A stretch of DNA of 64,000 nucleotides from Maniola hyperantus. Taxonomy: Eukaryota > Arthropoda > Insecta > Lepidoptera > Nymphalidae. The stretch lies in the NCBI RefSeq assembly GCF_902806685.2, contig NC_048545.1, positions 3,521,852-3,585,851 of the forward strand. The letters are read 5' to 3'. A program made the translations under genes and the position numbers. A model generated the notes under the pieces. It had not been told where the DNA came from and searched no databases. It worked only from the letters and a program-made list of their open reading frames with translations. Below are positions 43,701 through 56,900 of this stretch, one piece after another (position 1 is the first letter of the stretch; the number at the start of each line of letters is the position of its first letter).

Positions 43701-46225
43701 AAACGCGACGTGTAGTGTGGCGTCACAGTGTTGTAACTTGAGAACGAATTTGCACAAAATAGAAATTAATTATTTTAAAAGAAAGTAAGCATCATTTATG
43801 TATTATTTTAAATGTTTTGTAAATATTACTAATTTGCACAATGATCAATATACAAAAGAATATTTATAATCAACTATTTCCTCAGGTAGCATTATTGATC
43901 CTATGAGTTTGATAAAGTACGAGGTAGTCTCTGCCTACACTATTATTAAAAAAATTAATACGAAACCCTAAAAAAGTAACAAATTATTCGTTGCTTCGTG
44001 TTTTCGTCGTCAAATTATTGGATATTGCAAGCTTTCAATTATGTATTATTCAGCATTATCATATCTGGAAGTCATGAAGCGGAATTTTTACTTAAAATCA
44101 TAAAATTCTTTTTTAACCGCCTATGGGAGGATTTTAGTTGGTTTCTAGATGGTACCTAGGTATTTTTCAGTACCTACCTAAGGTATATGGGTGAGTGTGT
44201 TTAGTGTGTATGTATGTTGTATGCTGTTAATGTTCCCTCATAATTTGCTAAAATATACCTACCTAGTCTACCTACCTACCTAAGAAACAGATAGATAGGT
44301 ACGTACCTCTGGTAGGTTCTCATTACATTTTGATAAATGAGGTGTCATTATAATTATCTAGCTTTTATCAGCAGCAAAGTCCAAGTGTCATAAGATATAA
44401 TGTAACGTCTTACCAAATTCACTTTGGTAGACTTTAGAAAAAACCTATGAATAATGAAAACCTACTTGAAGATAACAAAAATACTTAACAACTTATAAGT
44501 AAGTACAACTTTTTTTCACTTTCTATGTCAATTAACTGTCTATTCTTTTCAGCAGTGTAAGCAACAGAGCTGAGCTTGTCAGCTGATTAATAAAATACTT
44601 TGTTAAATTTCAAATTGATTTGGGATCTCAAGATGTTAATATTTTATATTCATAATGCATACTTATCTAAATAAATGTATCTAGGTATCTATATCCTTCT
44701 TTTACCTAATAAACAAATAAAGATGTAAAACCTGTGGGGTGCTCCAACACTTCTATATAGGAAAATTGATTATTTAAGGAGGTACGTACGTACCTAAAAA
44801 GTTAGCCTAGTTCTAAGGAAAAAAAATATACAAGTATTTTAAAATACTTATAGCTTTTGTTAGCGACAGTGCTTTGCCTACAGTTGAATTTAAAAAAGAA
44901 TTATGAGGAGATGTAAAATGGCGGCCAGAAAAGCCGGAGCTATTGATTTGAAGCAGCGAAAATTAGAATTTATAATTATGTCTTGAAGAAGTTAATAGTT
45001 TAGAACTAAGATTGAAGTTTATTATGCATTGTCTAAATGGAATAAATTCAGTTCCTATAAGTTGAGATTATTTTTATTACTTTTATGTATCTCTCATTCT
45101 TTGAACATACTAGATACTAGGTAGGTATCAATTTAACCCTAAGAATTCGAACCCTAGTTATTTTTAATTTATGTTTTCTTATTTTCTCGATTTGTATTAG
45201 TTAACTACCTACCAAGAAACAATGGATTGTGTGCTCGCGTATTTTACTTTACTGTCACGGACTTTTGATTGGTCTATCGTGACATGGTGACAGAAGTATA
45301 CATAAACGTGTGCGGGCTGCTGTTATTAACTTTCTACTTAGTTACTTATCTACTTTAGCTGCCTTAAAAAGGTGGCAACCCTAGCCAAGGACATAGAAAA
45401 TTTTCCCATGCTACAGATCGAAGGTGGGAAAAACATAGGAATTCACGAAATACAAAATATTCTCAGCCCAGTAGAACTCTTCATTTGTTTACGGAACCGA
45501 TGTTGCCGCAAGAACTGCTGGTTAAGTTTTATGTTTTGTGACTTAATTTTTTTAAATAAAACCAATATTTAAAGAAAACCAAATATCTCTTACAAAATAA
45601 TAAAATTAAAAAACAACCTTCTTTTGTATTCCGCCACTACTGACTCAACATAGAAGATCATAACAACCCAAAAATTCAGAAGTAAAGTGATTTGAACTTT
45701 AATGCGTTCGTTTAAGGTGGCTATTTCGCTGTAATAGTAATACACATTTGTGTTGCAAGCATAACAGTTTTGCACGTTTTTGTGAAATTTAGGTTGAATG
45801 TGCAGTGGTTACGGGTAACTTCAGAAATAACGTTTCAAGTTAGAATTTGAAACAAGAAAATTGATTCGACGACGGTTAAACACTGAAATTTTCAAATGAA
45901 AATGAATTGAAAAAACTGTTTTAAGCTATAGCTTATATAGCAAGCTAAGCTGTTTCCGTGCCCTATGTTTTAGGAAAATCATGGGAAAATCACTCTTCAT
46001 TATCACATTGAAGCTTGCATTGCATTGAAGTCACATTGTGAATGTTTCGGGGTAGAGCGTAGCGAAACCAATAATTATTATTAATCTATGGTTTCAGGTT
46101 ATCATAAGAATATTCTTGATGAATATTTGAATAATGAATGATTGTATATGAAAATACTTATTTTTCATTGGAATAAATATTTATTTGTTTTAAATTCAAT
46201 AAAAAAAACACTCCTAAGTCCTACC
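43700..46225. other. Intergenic, upstream of mod(mdg4)
   Basis: AT-rich with CCTA/TAGG-rich tracts (44150-44330). The plus frame 45372-45572 has no recognised domain. It lies between two divergent genes and may hold regulatory sequence of either. Confidence 0.5.
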
Positions 46226-46714
46226 GACCCCGATTCACAAAGTAACCTCAAACTGTGGGTAACTTTGTCATAGCATATTTGTAGACCTATGTGTACTCTG
46301 TACCTACTTATTGTAATAATTGCTTTTATCCTTTGGGCTGGGAACATCTAATTCCACAAATCAAACTATGTACAATTTTCGCAAAACTTAACTCCCGCTA
46401 GTGTTCACGAATAACATTAGTAGGTAGGTAGTTAAGTACCTACCTATTTTAGGATGGTTTTGTTTGACTTTTGTATAATCAAGTTAAGTACCTAGTTTGG
46501 TACCTAAGTAAGTTTACATACCTAATTAAAATTAACATTATACAAGTTATGTCATAAGCATGGATTTACTTTAGAATAATTCTTCGGTAATAAGTACCTG
46601 TTTAGGTAAGTACCTACCTGAATAGGTAATTACTTATCTAATTTTTTTTAAGTCATACTTTTGTGCTTTGATTTGACAAAGTTATCCCATAGTTTGGGGT
46701 AACTTTGTGAATGA
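46226..46714. mobile_element. Foldback/MITE element with 38-bp inverted ends
   Basis: The left end TTCACAAAGTAACCTCAAAC and the right end, reversed, TTCACAAAGTTACCCCAAAC continue to TAACTTTGTCA in both, about 33 of 38 positions alike. The interior has many GTACCTACCT motifs and no ORF. Confidence 0.75.
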
Positions 46715-47194
46715 AACATTTTTATGCATTTAGCATAAGCACGAACCCGCGCTATCGGTCTTATTCTACCTACCTGAAATAGGAAGTCCTAGGTAGGAAG
46801 TAGGAAAGTGTAATCGGCATCGCATTAAGCAAGCTAGGATGCTAGGAATATTCTAGCTAGCAAGAAAGTAAGGTAGCTAACATACTTAATAATTCAGCAT
46901 CATAGGTAGCAAAGGAAAAAAGGAAGGTGTAATAGCATTCCTACTAATCTGCTAGCTTCTCACGACCATCCTCACGGCTATTTAGCCGATTAATTGAAGA
47001 AAAAAGTAGGTAGGTATATTATATAGTAGGTAACAAGATATTTGCATTTCGGGGACGGACTAAAAACTAATTGCACGCGGATTAAGATGGATGCATATCT
47101 ACTATCTAGAAAAATAAGAATTTTTCTGCAAAAAAATAATAACTGCGTATACTTACTGCAAATATCGGTTTTTAAACTTGCATTCGTGTTTATA

Positions 47195-47480
47195 ACCCCC
47201 TGTAAGTAGGTAGTACGGGTTCGATTCCCGGGTTGGGCTAAAAATAGTTAGCTACCTATTGGATTTTTCTGTTAAGAAATTCTCAGTACCAGCCGGGAGT
47301 TAGAAAATCGGCGGTATGTCACCACCGTAGCTCAGAGAGCTCTCCGGTCCTGTCGAATTTCCGTTCCATCGGGCTATGAGAGTGCACCTGTGAGTTGTGC
47401 AATATAATATCTCCCGCGCAGTAGATTCTCTGGAGATTGACTGCCGTGGCCGAAATTCGGTTGGCAGGACATTATTATTA
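47195..47480 (+). mobile_element. SINE-like repeat with tRNA B-box
   Basis: GGGTTCGATTCCCGGGTTGG at 47219-47238 is a good tRNA-type B box. The following CAGCCGGGAGTTAGAAAATC and GCCGTGGCCGAAATTCGG blocks look like a SINE body. No complete tRNA cloverleaf. Confidence 0.5.
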
Positions 47481-47484
47481 TCAA

Positions 47485-47811
47485 CTAGCTTATGCCCGCG
47501 ACTTCGTCCGCGTGGAGTAAACAAATTTTAAACCCCTATTTTACACCCTTAGGCTTGATCTATTATTATGAGCTTAATAAAATATGTCATACTGCTAATT
47601 GCAAAAATATTAACTACAAAACTTCAAACTTCTTTCAAACCCCTATTTTACCCCTTTAGGGGTTGAATTTTGAAAAATCCTTTCTTAGCGGACGCCTACG
47701 TCATAATAGCTATCTGCATGCCGAATTTCAGCGCGATCCGTCCAGTAGTTTGAGCTGTGCGTTGATAGATCAGTCAGTCAGTCAGTCACCTATTCCTTTT
47801 ATATATATAGA
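47485..47811 (-). mobile_element. Non-autonomous Helitron-like element, family A
   Basis: Minus-strand copy with TCTATATATATAAAAGGAAT start at 47811 and GCATAAGCTAG end at 47485. The AACCCCTATTTTAC block occurs twice inside, a partial internal duplication. It ends 120 bp before the esterase start codon. Confidence 0.7.
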
Positions 47812-47930
47812 TTTTAAAACGGAACTCCAAAAAGATTAATTTATATCAGCGTGGGTTGCGAATTCCGTTCGCAACTGACAAAACTATGGCACAGTTTTAA
47901 TCTGAGCCTCAGAGGGTAGGTTTAGTACTA

Positions 47931-50900
47931 ATGATGCTGTGGGAGTGTGTGTGTGTGTTGTCCTTGGTCGTGGCGCCGGCGGCGGCTGTGGTGGGCGGAG
48001 CGCCCGCGGCCCCGCCGGAGCCTGACGCTGCCGTGGTGTTCACGCAGAGGCAGGGCTTGAGCTGCAGGCTGGAGGGCTTGAAGGACGATCTACGAGGATA
48101 CTATACCTTTGCTGGCATAAGGTAGTTTAATTTTTTGAAGTATAGCTTCTACAGGTGTGTCGGTTGGGGAGCGTATAGTTTTAGTAGGGTACCTAAAAAA
48201 TGTAATAGGTAAGTACCTACCTACTTCCTAGATTTTCGCCTACAGCTCGGTTTTTAAACTCACATTCGTGTTTTAAAAACCCGAATGCAAGTTTTAGCTA
48301 CCTGCAGGCTGGAAAGCTTGTAGGACGATGTAAAAGAACGCGACAGGCCGAGATGGCGATCGGAGAGGGAACGCCCCGCACACCCGCCCAGCCCGTGCGT
48401 TATCCGGGTGCGGTCGAGCGCGGGTGACGTGCGGGTGTGTGGCGCGGCCCCCCACCTCATACCCCAATTGCCATCTCGACCTGTCGCGTATTATAGTTAC
48501 ATTTTAAAGCAAAGCTTTTATAAATGCTTGGGATAGTTTTCATCAGAGCCTTAGAGGGTAGGTAGTAGGTATTTAGTAGTTCGTACCTACTACCTAGTAC
48601 TTACCCTACGTCTTGCCATCATCACGAACAATCCCTGCTGGCTCAACGAGTGTAGAAATTAGTTTTTTAAAATAAAAATAGCGAGCAAGCGAGCTGGCGC
48701 GTGTCACAACATGAACGTTTGCAGCACCAGAGGAACCGCCGATGATTTCTTATTGTTACGCTTATTAATAATGTTACAGATATGCCGAACCACCAGTGGG
48801 TCAAAGAAGGTTCCAGCGGCCAGTGCGCCAGTACTTGGCCGGCGAGATCAATGCCACGAGGTACTGCGCGCCGTGCCCTCAACTGGACCCTCAAGGGTCA
48901 GGGCAGGTTATCGGCCAGGAGGACTGTCTATGTCTCAACGTCTTCGCACCTAAGATGCCAGGGGACGAACAAGGTGTTTTATTAACTAACGTCATTTTTA
49001 GGGTTCTATACATCAAAAGGGAAAAAGGGCGTTTATGCACTTACCTACTCACTAGCATATAATATATAAATTTATATGCTAGTAGGTGAGTACGACGTCT
49101 TGGAACCTGTAGGTCGATTTACATTACATTACAATCTCAATTGTTGTGATTGGCTTACTTTGTGCGATTCTTGTTGCAACAATGCATTTTGGCCAATAGT
49201 GGGCGAGCGTCAACCAATCAGAGGTGATTGCGATCGATCTGCCTATGTAATGCAATAAACCATACCATAGTCGGTCTAGCCGTTTTTATAATACATTCGA
49301 GCAACCGCTCATCACAAACGCATATCTAAGTATACTTTACCGCCTTCTTTCCGTTGAGGGTAAAAAATTATCTACTGTCGTAGAAAAACTATAATAGAAA
49401 GTTTAGCGTAGCATTTCCAACTATGACGTTTTTCTAGGACACTTCCTGATTCTAAGAGATAACTATTTTTTTGTAGGTAGTCCTGTTGTTATTTTCATTC
49501 ATGGCGGCAACTACAGAACTGGATCAGCTACACAATATGGAGTAAGAAATTAAGAATTATGTTTTGAGTTATTTATATCTAAATAGTACGATTAATATAA
49601 CAAAATTAACAAAAACCTCCATAACCTTAACAAAACGCAATTGTTAGGGCTTAACTCAACGAAACGGTAACTCCGTCCACTGATTAACTCATCGATAGGG
49701 TTAACCCTATCATTGGTTTTTGAGGAGTTTACACACATAAGAGGGTTACCCTCTTCTTAAGTTTAGCGAATCGATGGGTAACCCCTTCCTTCAATGGAAT
49801 TAACTCATAATCGAGCTGGTTTGGTCCCGATTATAATGCAGTTTAACTTAAGAACTGATACTGATGATATTTGACTGTGGATAATTTTTCGCAGGGTCAG
49901 CATTTAGCCCAAAAGGACACGATTTTAGTGTCAGTGCAGTACCGTCTGGGATCACTCGGATTTCTAAGCACTGCACAGAAAGATGCATCAGGAAACGTTG
50001 GCCTATTTGACATTCGTTCCGCCCTTGAATGGGTAAGAAAGTTATTTTTTAAATTAGGTACATCATGATGTTCAAGAATACCTTGCAGTAATGAGTTCAA
50101 ATATATCTTACAGTAATAACGTTCAAAGTTGACGACCTACAACTTCAACTGTTGTGACGAGATTTCTTAGAAGTTTCGAATCCGAATCAATTTTATTGTA
50201 TTGTGTCTTCAGTTTAAATTAAAAATTGGTTTATTTTACGTAATGCTGGAAAATAGCCATGCACCCGTGCCGCACCTGAGCAATAGGTATGCTAGCTCTC
50301 AACCGGGAGGATGAATTATTTAAGTAATACAATGTCATATTACACTTCTTTGAGCAGTGCCTTGTCCAGTCACGGGCTCCGTGCAACATAAATTAGGCCA
50401 TATATTCCACTTGTTTATTATAGGTTAAGGAGTATATAGAATTTTTCGGAGGAGACCCATCACGCGTCGTCGTCGCTGGCCATGGTTCTGGAGGCAGTGC
50501 AGCGTCACTCGTGGGATTAACTCCTGAAGGAAGATCAGCTGGAGTAGTTGCATTATCTGGGGCCCCTCTATCCCCTGGTGCGATCAGAAATGACACGCAA
50601 ATTGTGTCCCACGCAGAAGCTGTGGCCGAAAAGACTGGATGTCCCAAAGCTCCTCCTGAACGGTTAATTATGTGCTTGAGGATGTTGCCCATGGAAAAGA
50701 TTGTACAGGTGATTTTTTTAAGAATGTTACTAGGCATGTTTAAACTTGACCAAACTATCCTCACCCCTAAGTCAGCTAGTGCTAGGAGTTGGTACAGTAA
50801 TAGTGTACCAAACCAACTTCGGAATTCGGTCTATCCTGTGACTTTTGGGCTATTAAGGTTTCATTATTTTATCAAGAAACTGTAGTATTTTTTTTCTAAT

Positions 50901-53900
50901 TATGTTTGTGCTTGCTTCACCTCTTGATTGAGTCAAAGAAGTTTGAGAGCATGAATGGTATAGTATTCGTTAGCTGACCCGTTCAGGTGAAATTTGACTG
51001 AAAATCCTTTAATGACGTTGGATAGTTTTAAGACCCTTTATTTATTTTTATTTATTTGTTTATTATGTAAATGAGCTTAAAACTAAAACATTAACTTACA
51101 ATGAAAAGATGTTTACGAAAGACAACAGCTTATCTCTGCTGAAGAAATTTCTTCCAGCAGCTTTTTTTAGAAGGTGACGCTGTACGTTGATATTTCAGTC
51201 AGTTTCTTCTTTTATGTTTATTGATTTGTTAGTAGGTAAATAATTGCTTTAAAAATCATCACAATTATTTATTGTTTGCACTTTGCATACAGGTTGATAA
51301 GGAAATAAAGGGCGATATGTTGGACACTACTGCATTTCTGGAAGAAATCTCAGGTCGAGAAGGTGAGTAATTTGAAGTTGTGTAGTTTGAGTAAACTTTC
51401 AAGTTTGTTATTTTGATAATTTTCAAAATTCTCTTGATATATACCTAGATCTAATCAATACCCATATTATAAATGTGAAAGTGTGTTTGTTTGTTCGTTT
51501 GTGGCTTTATTGGTTTGTTAGTTTGTCCTTCCATCACGTCGCAACGGAGCAACGGATCGAGGTGATTTCTTGCATGGGTATAGTTGAAGACCTGGAGAGT
51601 CAAAGAGTTCCCATGAAATTTTCTCGAAAATCTAAATCCACGCGTAGTCGCGGGCATCATCTAGTTTTTCATAAAGCCCGAATTATATATTTTTAAATAG
51701 TTATATTTGTTTGTATTTATACCATGGTAAAACAGTTTCAACATATTTTGCGCATTTGGATGGAATATTTTTTAAATGAATAGGTAGGTTCGATTTGTTT
51801 GGGTTACAATCTCTGAAAAAAATGTTGGTTTATTAGGTATTATTTTGCGTTTGTGCTGTATCCAAGTGCGATAGCAGGACCACAGGAAGAGCTGCCCTTA
51901 TCGTACTCCTACGCTGACTTCTAAACATAGTAGGTACTGCCGTCTGCCGTGATTTTTAAGCCGTTATAATTTTGTTTTGTCCTAATATTAGGTTCCTACT
52001 ATAATCTCTCACTGCATCTAATTCCTCATTGCTGAGGGTTGTGACTCGTGACACCCTTCCATGAATCACATATTGGTAGGAGCTATCTTGTCTTAATAAT
52101 CGGGTGGGTTCTAAATCCAGGACTCGACATAATTACATGATACAACTTGACTCTCAGATTTTACAGTTATTATCTGATGTGTGTGTAAAAACCAAATTTA
52201 GACCTCCAAGTCCTAAGTTGGTAACCCATCCAGTTACAGACTTGGGTCAACGTTGCTTAACAATAATAATCAATTGGTATACGTTGTCACAACTAGGCCA
52301 AACGTCCTTCAAATTAGGTATATTAATATCAGGTGCTTACCTACTATTTTTATTGTTGTTAAGGTTTTTTGTGCTCTCACACTGTGGTTGTTGTTATTGT
52401 TGTTAAAACTACTAAAAATCTACTTAGGTACCTATGCAATACAAATACTAAGTCTCAAAACTTGACTTCTAGAGCTTGACGAGACAGAAGCCCTCCTGTG
52501 TTAAGCCGGACGAGTCAGCTAGTCTAACAGTTTATCAATCACCTATTCCAGGGTCTGGACCTCGTCCGGAGGGAAAAGACGATGACCGTGGATTACCGCC
52601 TTTAGTTGAAGAGGAACCTAATGAATCATTGAAAAAGAAGCGCCAGCGAAGCCCTATGCTGACGGGCGTGGTGTCAGCTGAGACCTCACGAGCTGTATAC
52701 GGTAGGTAATGCTTTGAACCAGAACTTTTGTAGAATAAGCATTTTATTATTTCTTTCATGGCACTTTCATAGTTATTACTAAACTTTTGAGCGCAAAAAT
52801 AAATAAATAAGGACAATAGCAATCGGTATTGTAATAACAATTATGTATAACACTAGGTATTAATAAGGTCTCAGGTTGCTACAATATAATAAACACTTGG
52901 TATAGCAGAATACGACACCAAAAAAAACCTTTGAGGGCATTGCTGATGTTTGCTGATTTTTCGCTTATAATAAAACACTCGAAGTTAATGTACCTACTCT
53001 TCTATTTTAAAATAGAGACTATTAAAAAATATTATCCTGTGGATCTCAAAGGATTCACGTAATCAGAATTTACAATTGTGTGTTTAATAACACCCCTGAT
53101 GGTACCTATACTTAACTTTTTGGAGTTATGAAATGACATCGCGAAAAATGCATTCAATAATCTCCTTTTTCAAAATCATTTAAAAATTTATTTTGTCGGT
53201 TTGTCCAATAGTCCCAGAAAAATATTCGCGCATATGGCGATCCTACTCCTTAATGCAGGATTACTTATGCACAGGAGCGGCAGGGGTATTATATTATAGT
53301 ACAGGGAAATGTTTTTTTTTTTAGAAAGTTTTTATAACAATATGCCAGGATAAAGAAGACCATCTTTTATTATTAAGGTGGTTTGATAGATCCAGCCGCG
53401 AAAATTCAAATTTTAGTCTATCTACATGTAGATGCATAATACCCGCAAGACTCATTACCATCTCTAGCCCCGGACCCCGTGGTTTCCTCTCGCGATAAAT
53501 AGTGGGGCGCGTCTTCGTGGATTGAAATACATATCTATAATTTGGTAAACGTTCCTTAGGTAATTTTGTACCGAATCCTTTTTCTTAAAACATATGTTTC
53601 TTATTTACTGTCGGCTGTAGGTAGCTTTCTAGTTTATCCCCGTCTGCATGGATTTCGTTTCTTTTAAATCCCATAGGAACGTAGGTAACTAGGTACTTTT
53701 CCTGGGATAAAAGTAACATAGGTTGTATGTACCTCGTCCTAGTAGGCAGCGTGCTTCTGAAATCGGTAGAGTAAGTGCCTATGGTAACTAGGAAACCTTC
53801 TATGGACTGGTACGTCCAGACACTTTCGGAATTATTAATACTAATTAGCAATGATTTATTCAATAAATATGGAATGGTGTTTGACCAAAGAACTTTAAAA

Positions 53901-56900
53901 TGTTTTTTTTTTCAGGAAAATACTCAAACTTCCTAACTCAACAAGCGCAAGCTGTCAAAGACTTCATCAAGAAGGACGTGATCGGCAACCTCCGCGGTGT
54001 GATGCAGACGGTGAAAGGCTTGGACGTGGTGGGGCTTCAGAACATACTGCCACTACCGGACTACTACAACGCCTTACTTGACACCACCTCCAAGGCAGTC
54101 GATGTTCTCAGCCAAGTCGTTGAAGCCACTGGTAATTGTTTACAAACCTCTTCAAGTGAGAGCAGTTCAGCGGTCATCAGTTCCACTCATAAGCTTTGGA
54201 ATCGATAACCCTCTTCTTCGTCGTAACACTCTTGGTAGAGTGGGTGTACGAAGTGACGTTTTTGAGGGCAGATGTTATATGCTTCACGAGCATTCGCCAC
54301 TTCTCCCTGCTGGCCGATAGTCTGGTACATTCCGGCACGGGACCGCCCACAGCGGACTTAAAATTGGTCGGTCCATCGCGTAGGTGACCTTCCTCGCCCT
54401 CTAGTGCCCTCCACCTTGCCCTGCACTACAATACGCTCAATGAAGTCACTTTCTCGCCTTAGAGGACAACCAATCCGCACTTAGAGGAGCACAACTCTTC
54501 TCATTCTGAGAGGAGACCCGTGCTCAGTAGTGAGCCAGCCATGATGATGAAATGTTAGACGATGGATTCTGCTCCATTTACTTTAATGAGTGATGATGAT
54601 GAATGACAGATGTAGAGCGTAGCAGATATATGTATTATCCACATCCTGTCTGCTAGTTTTCCACGGCTCATCCGTTTAACTGATTTTGATTTTTGACTAT
54701 AATATGACTAAGTATACAAAAACTTTGATCAGGTAAGATATTAAAAAAATGCGCCACAATGTCAAAGCTGCGCCGATGAGGTTCCATCGAGCCGTTCTAA
54801 AATTAACATCGAAAAAACGACAGCTGCAGGGATTCTCAGAACCCTATTCCTGGATAACAATAGCTCAATGCGAAACGAAGGGCTGGACCACTGTACTTTT
54901 TATAGAGTTCTTGATATCTTATCGGCAAAGAATAATAATATGATTTTAAACAGCTGGTTTCGTATAATTAGTAACAGATAATAAATAGGTAACATATTAC
55001 TGTGATAAAGTTTATTTGGCACTTAGTGTGAGTTAGTGCCGAATAAACTTTATCGAAGGAACAAAGACGTTTTGACTGATTTAAAATGTAAAAACCTAAA
55101 AACTGTCAAAATGACAAAATATTATTTACTGACTATTGTAAAATTGGTCCTGAGTAGGTACTTCCTGGGTACGACTAAATTCATGGACATACTACATTGC
55201 ACTACTGTGCCCAAAATAATCGAAATAAGCATTTATGCTAAATTATTTAAAACTAGCTGCCCTGGCGAACTTCGTTCCGCCTAACAGTCGATTCAAATTT
55301 TTAAAATTTTTCACTCCGTAAGAACCATCCTCGTACTTCAAGGAATATTATAAAAAAAGAATTAGCGAAATCGGTTCAGCTGTTCTCGAGATTTGTGATC
55401 AGCAACACATTTAGTGATTCATTTTATATTATAGATGTTCATCTCATTCATTGATTTATTGGTTTTAGTAATGATCGGCCGATGATCCAATTTGATAAAA
55501 GTACTTACGTATTGTGACTTATGAGTGTGTCCTACCTGTGATGGCGTATGGCGCTGAAACGTGGACACTGACAGTTGGTCTTGTCCACCAGTTCAAAGTC
55601 GCTCAGCGGGCTATGGAGCGGGCTATGTTGGGTATCTCTCTGAGGGACAAAATCCGTAACGAGGAAATCCGTAGGAGAACCAGAGTGACCGACATAGCCC
55701 AACGAATTAGCCAGCTGAAGTGGCAGTGGGCAGGCCACGTCTGCCGCAGAACCGATGGCCGATGGTCCAGACGTGTTCTGGAGTGGAGACCGCGTATCAG
55801 CAAGCTCAGTGTGGGACGACCTCCAACCCGCTGGACTGACGACCTTAAGAAGATAGCGGGAAGTAGGTGGATGAGGAAGGCGGAGGATCGTGTGTGGTGG
55901 CGTGCTCTTGGGAAGGCCTATGTCCAGCAGTGGACGCAAACAGGCTGATTGATTGATTTGATTGACTTACGTAGGTATTGTCACAGAATATACCTATAAT
56001 AGTACTAACGTAGTATTGTTTCCAAACACAGGGGATGCACTATTCAACTTCCCAGCGTACCAAAGCGTGCGAGAGTGGAGTGCGGGCGCACCCGCATTCC
56101 TGTACAGCTTCGAGCATATGGGGAACCTCACGAAAGGCTCGCACTTCCTACCTGGCCTTGCCCTGACGCGTAAGTTTATCTTTCTACCTGTACCTATTTT
56201 TTTGGTTCCAGAGAATAAATTCTTGGTAGACCAGGTACTTATACCAAATTTTAAAACCATAGTTGATAGGGGAAACTAATTTATTAAGGAGTGGAACTTA
56301 TTTCCTAAACTATAAAAACCGGCCAAGTGCGAGTCCGACTCGCACACCGAAGGCTCACGGTAAGAATCACTTTTGTTAACGAACCGCAAAACTAACTTTG
56401 TTTGGTATTTTTTTCGACATTTTGCACGATAAATCAAAAACTGTTATGCATAAAAAAAGTCTGTTTTAGAATCTACATAAATAAAGCTCTTTCATACACT
56501 TGATATAAGTAGTTATCTTGCTTTGAAAATTGAATATACCTACCTACTTAAAACTGTTTTCGGATTTTTCCTTTACTTGTGCTATAAGACCAGCCTACTT
56601 GCCTTTCATGATTCTAGGTCAAGGGCAAGTACCCTATATGTTTTCTTGACAGACACAACAGACAGACAGACAGACAACAAAGTGATCCTTATTCCTTTTG
56701 AGGTACAGAACCCTGAAAACTAATACGTAATTGTACCTACTTCAATGTTCTGCAGATTTAAAATCATTTTCTCTTGTTAAAGTTAAGGACAATTTGTACT
56801 TAACATCCAAAGCATGAATGAATAGGAAACAGGGAGTTTCGAAACAATATTGTTTAACCCATTGTTATCGAAACCACTGTGGTTAAACCAATCGGTAACC

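Noticed and set aside
45372..45572. 66-codon plus frame between the two large genes
   Set aside because: No domain, no promoter, surrounded by simple TAGG-rich sequence.
47206..47245. Possible tRNA from the GGTTCGATTCC motif
   Set aside because: No A box or stem pairing at the right spacing; SINE-like.
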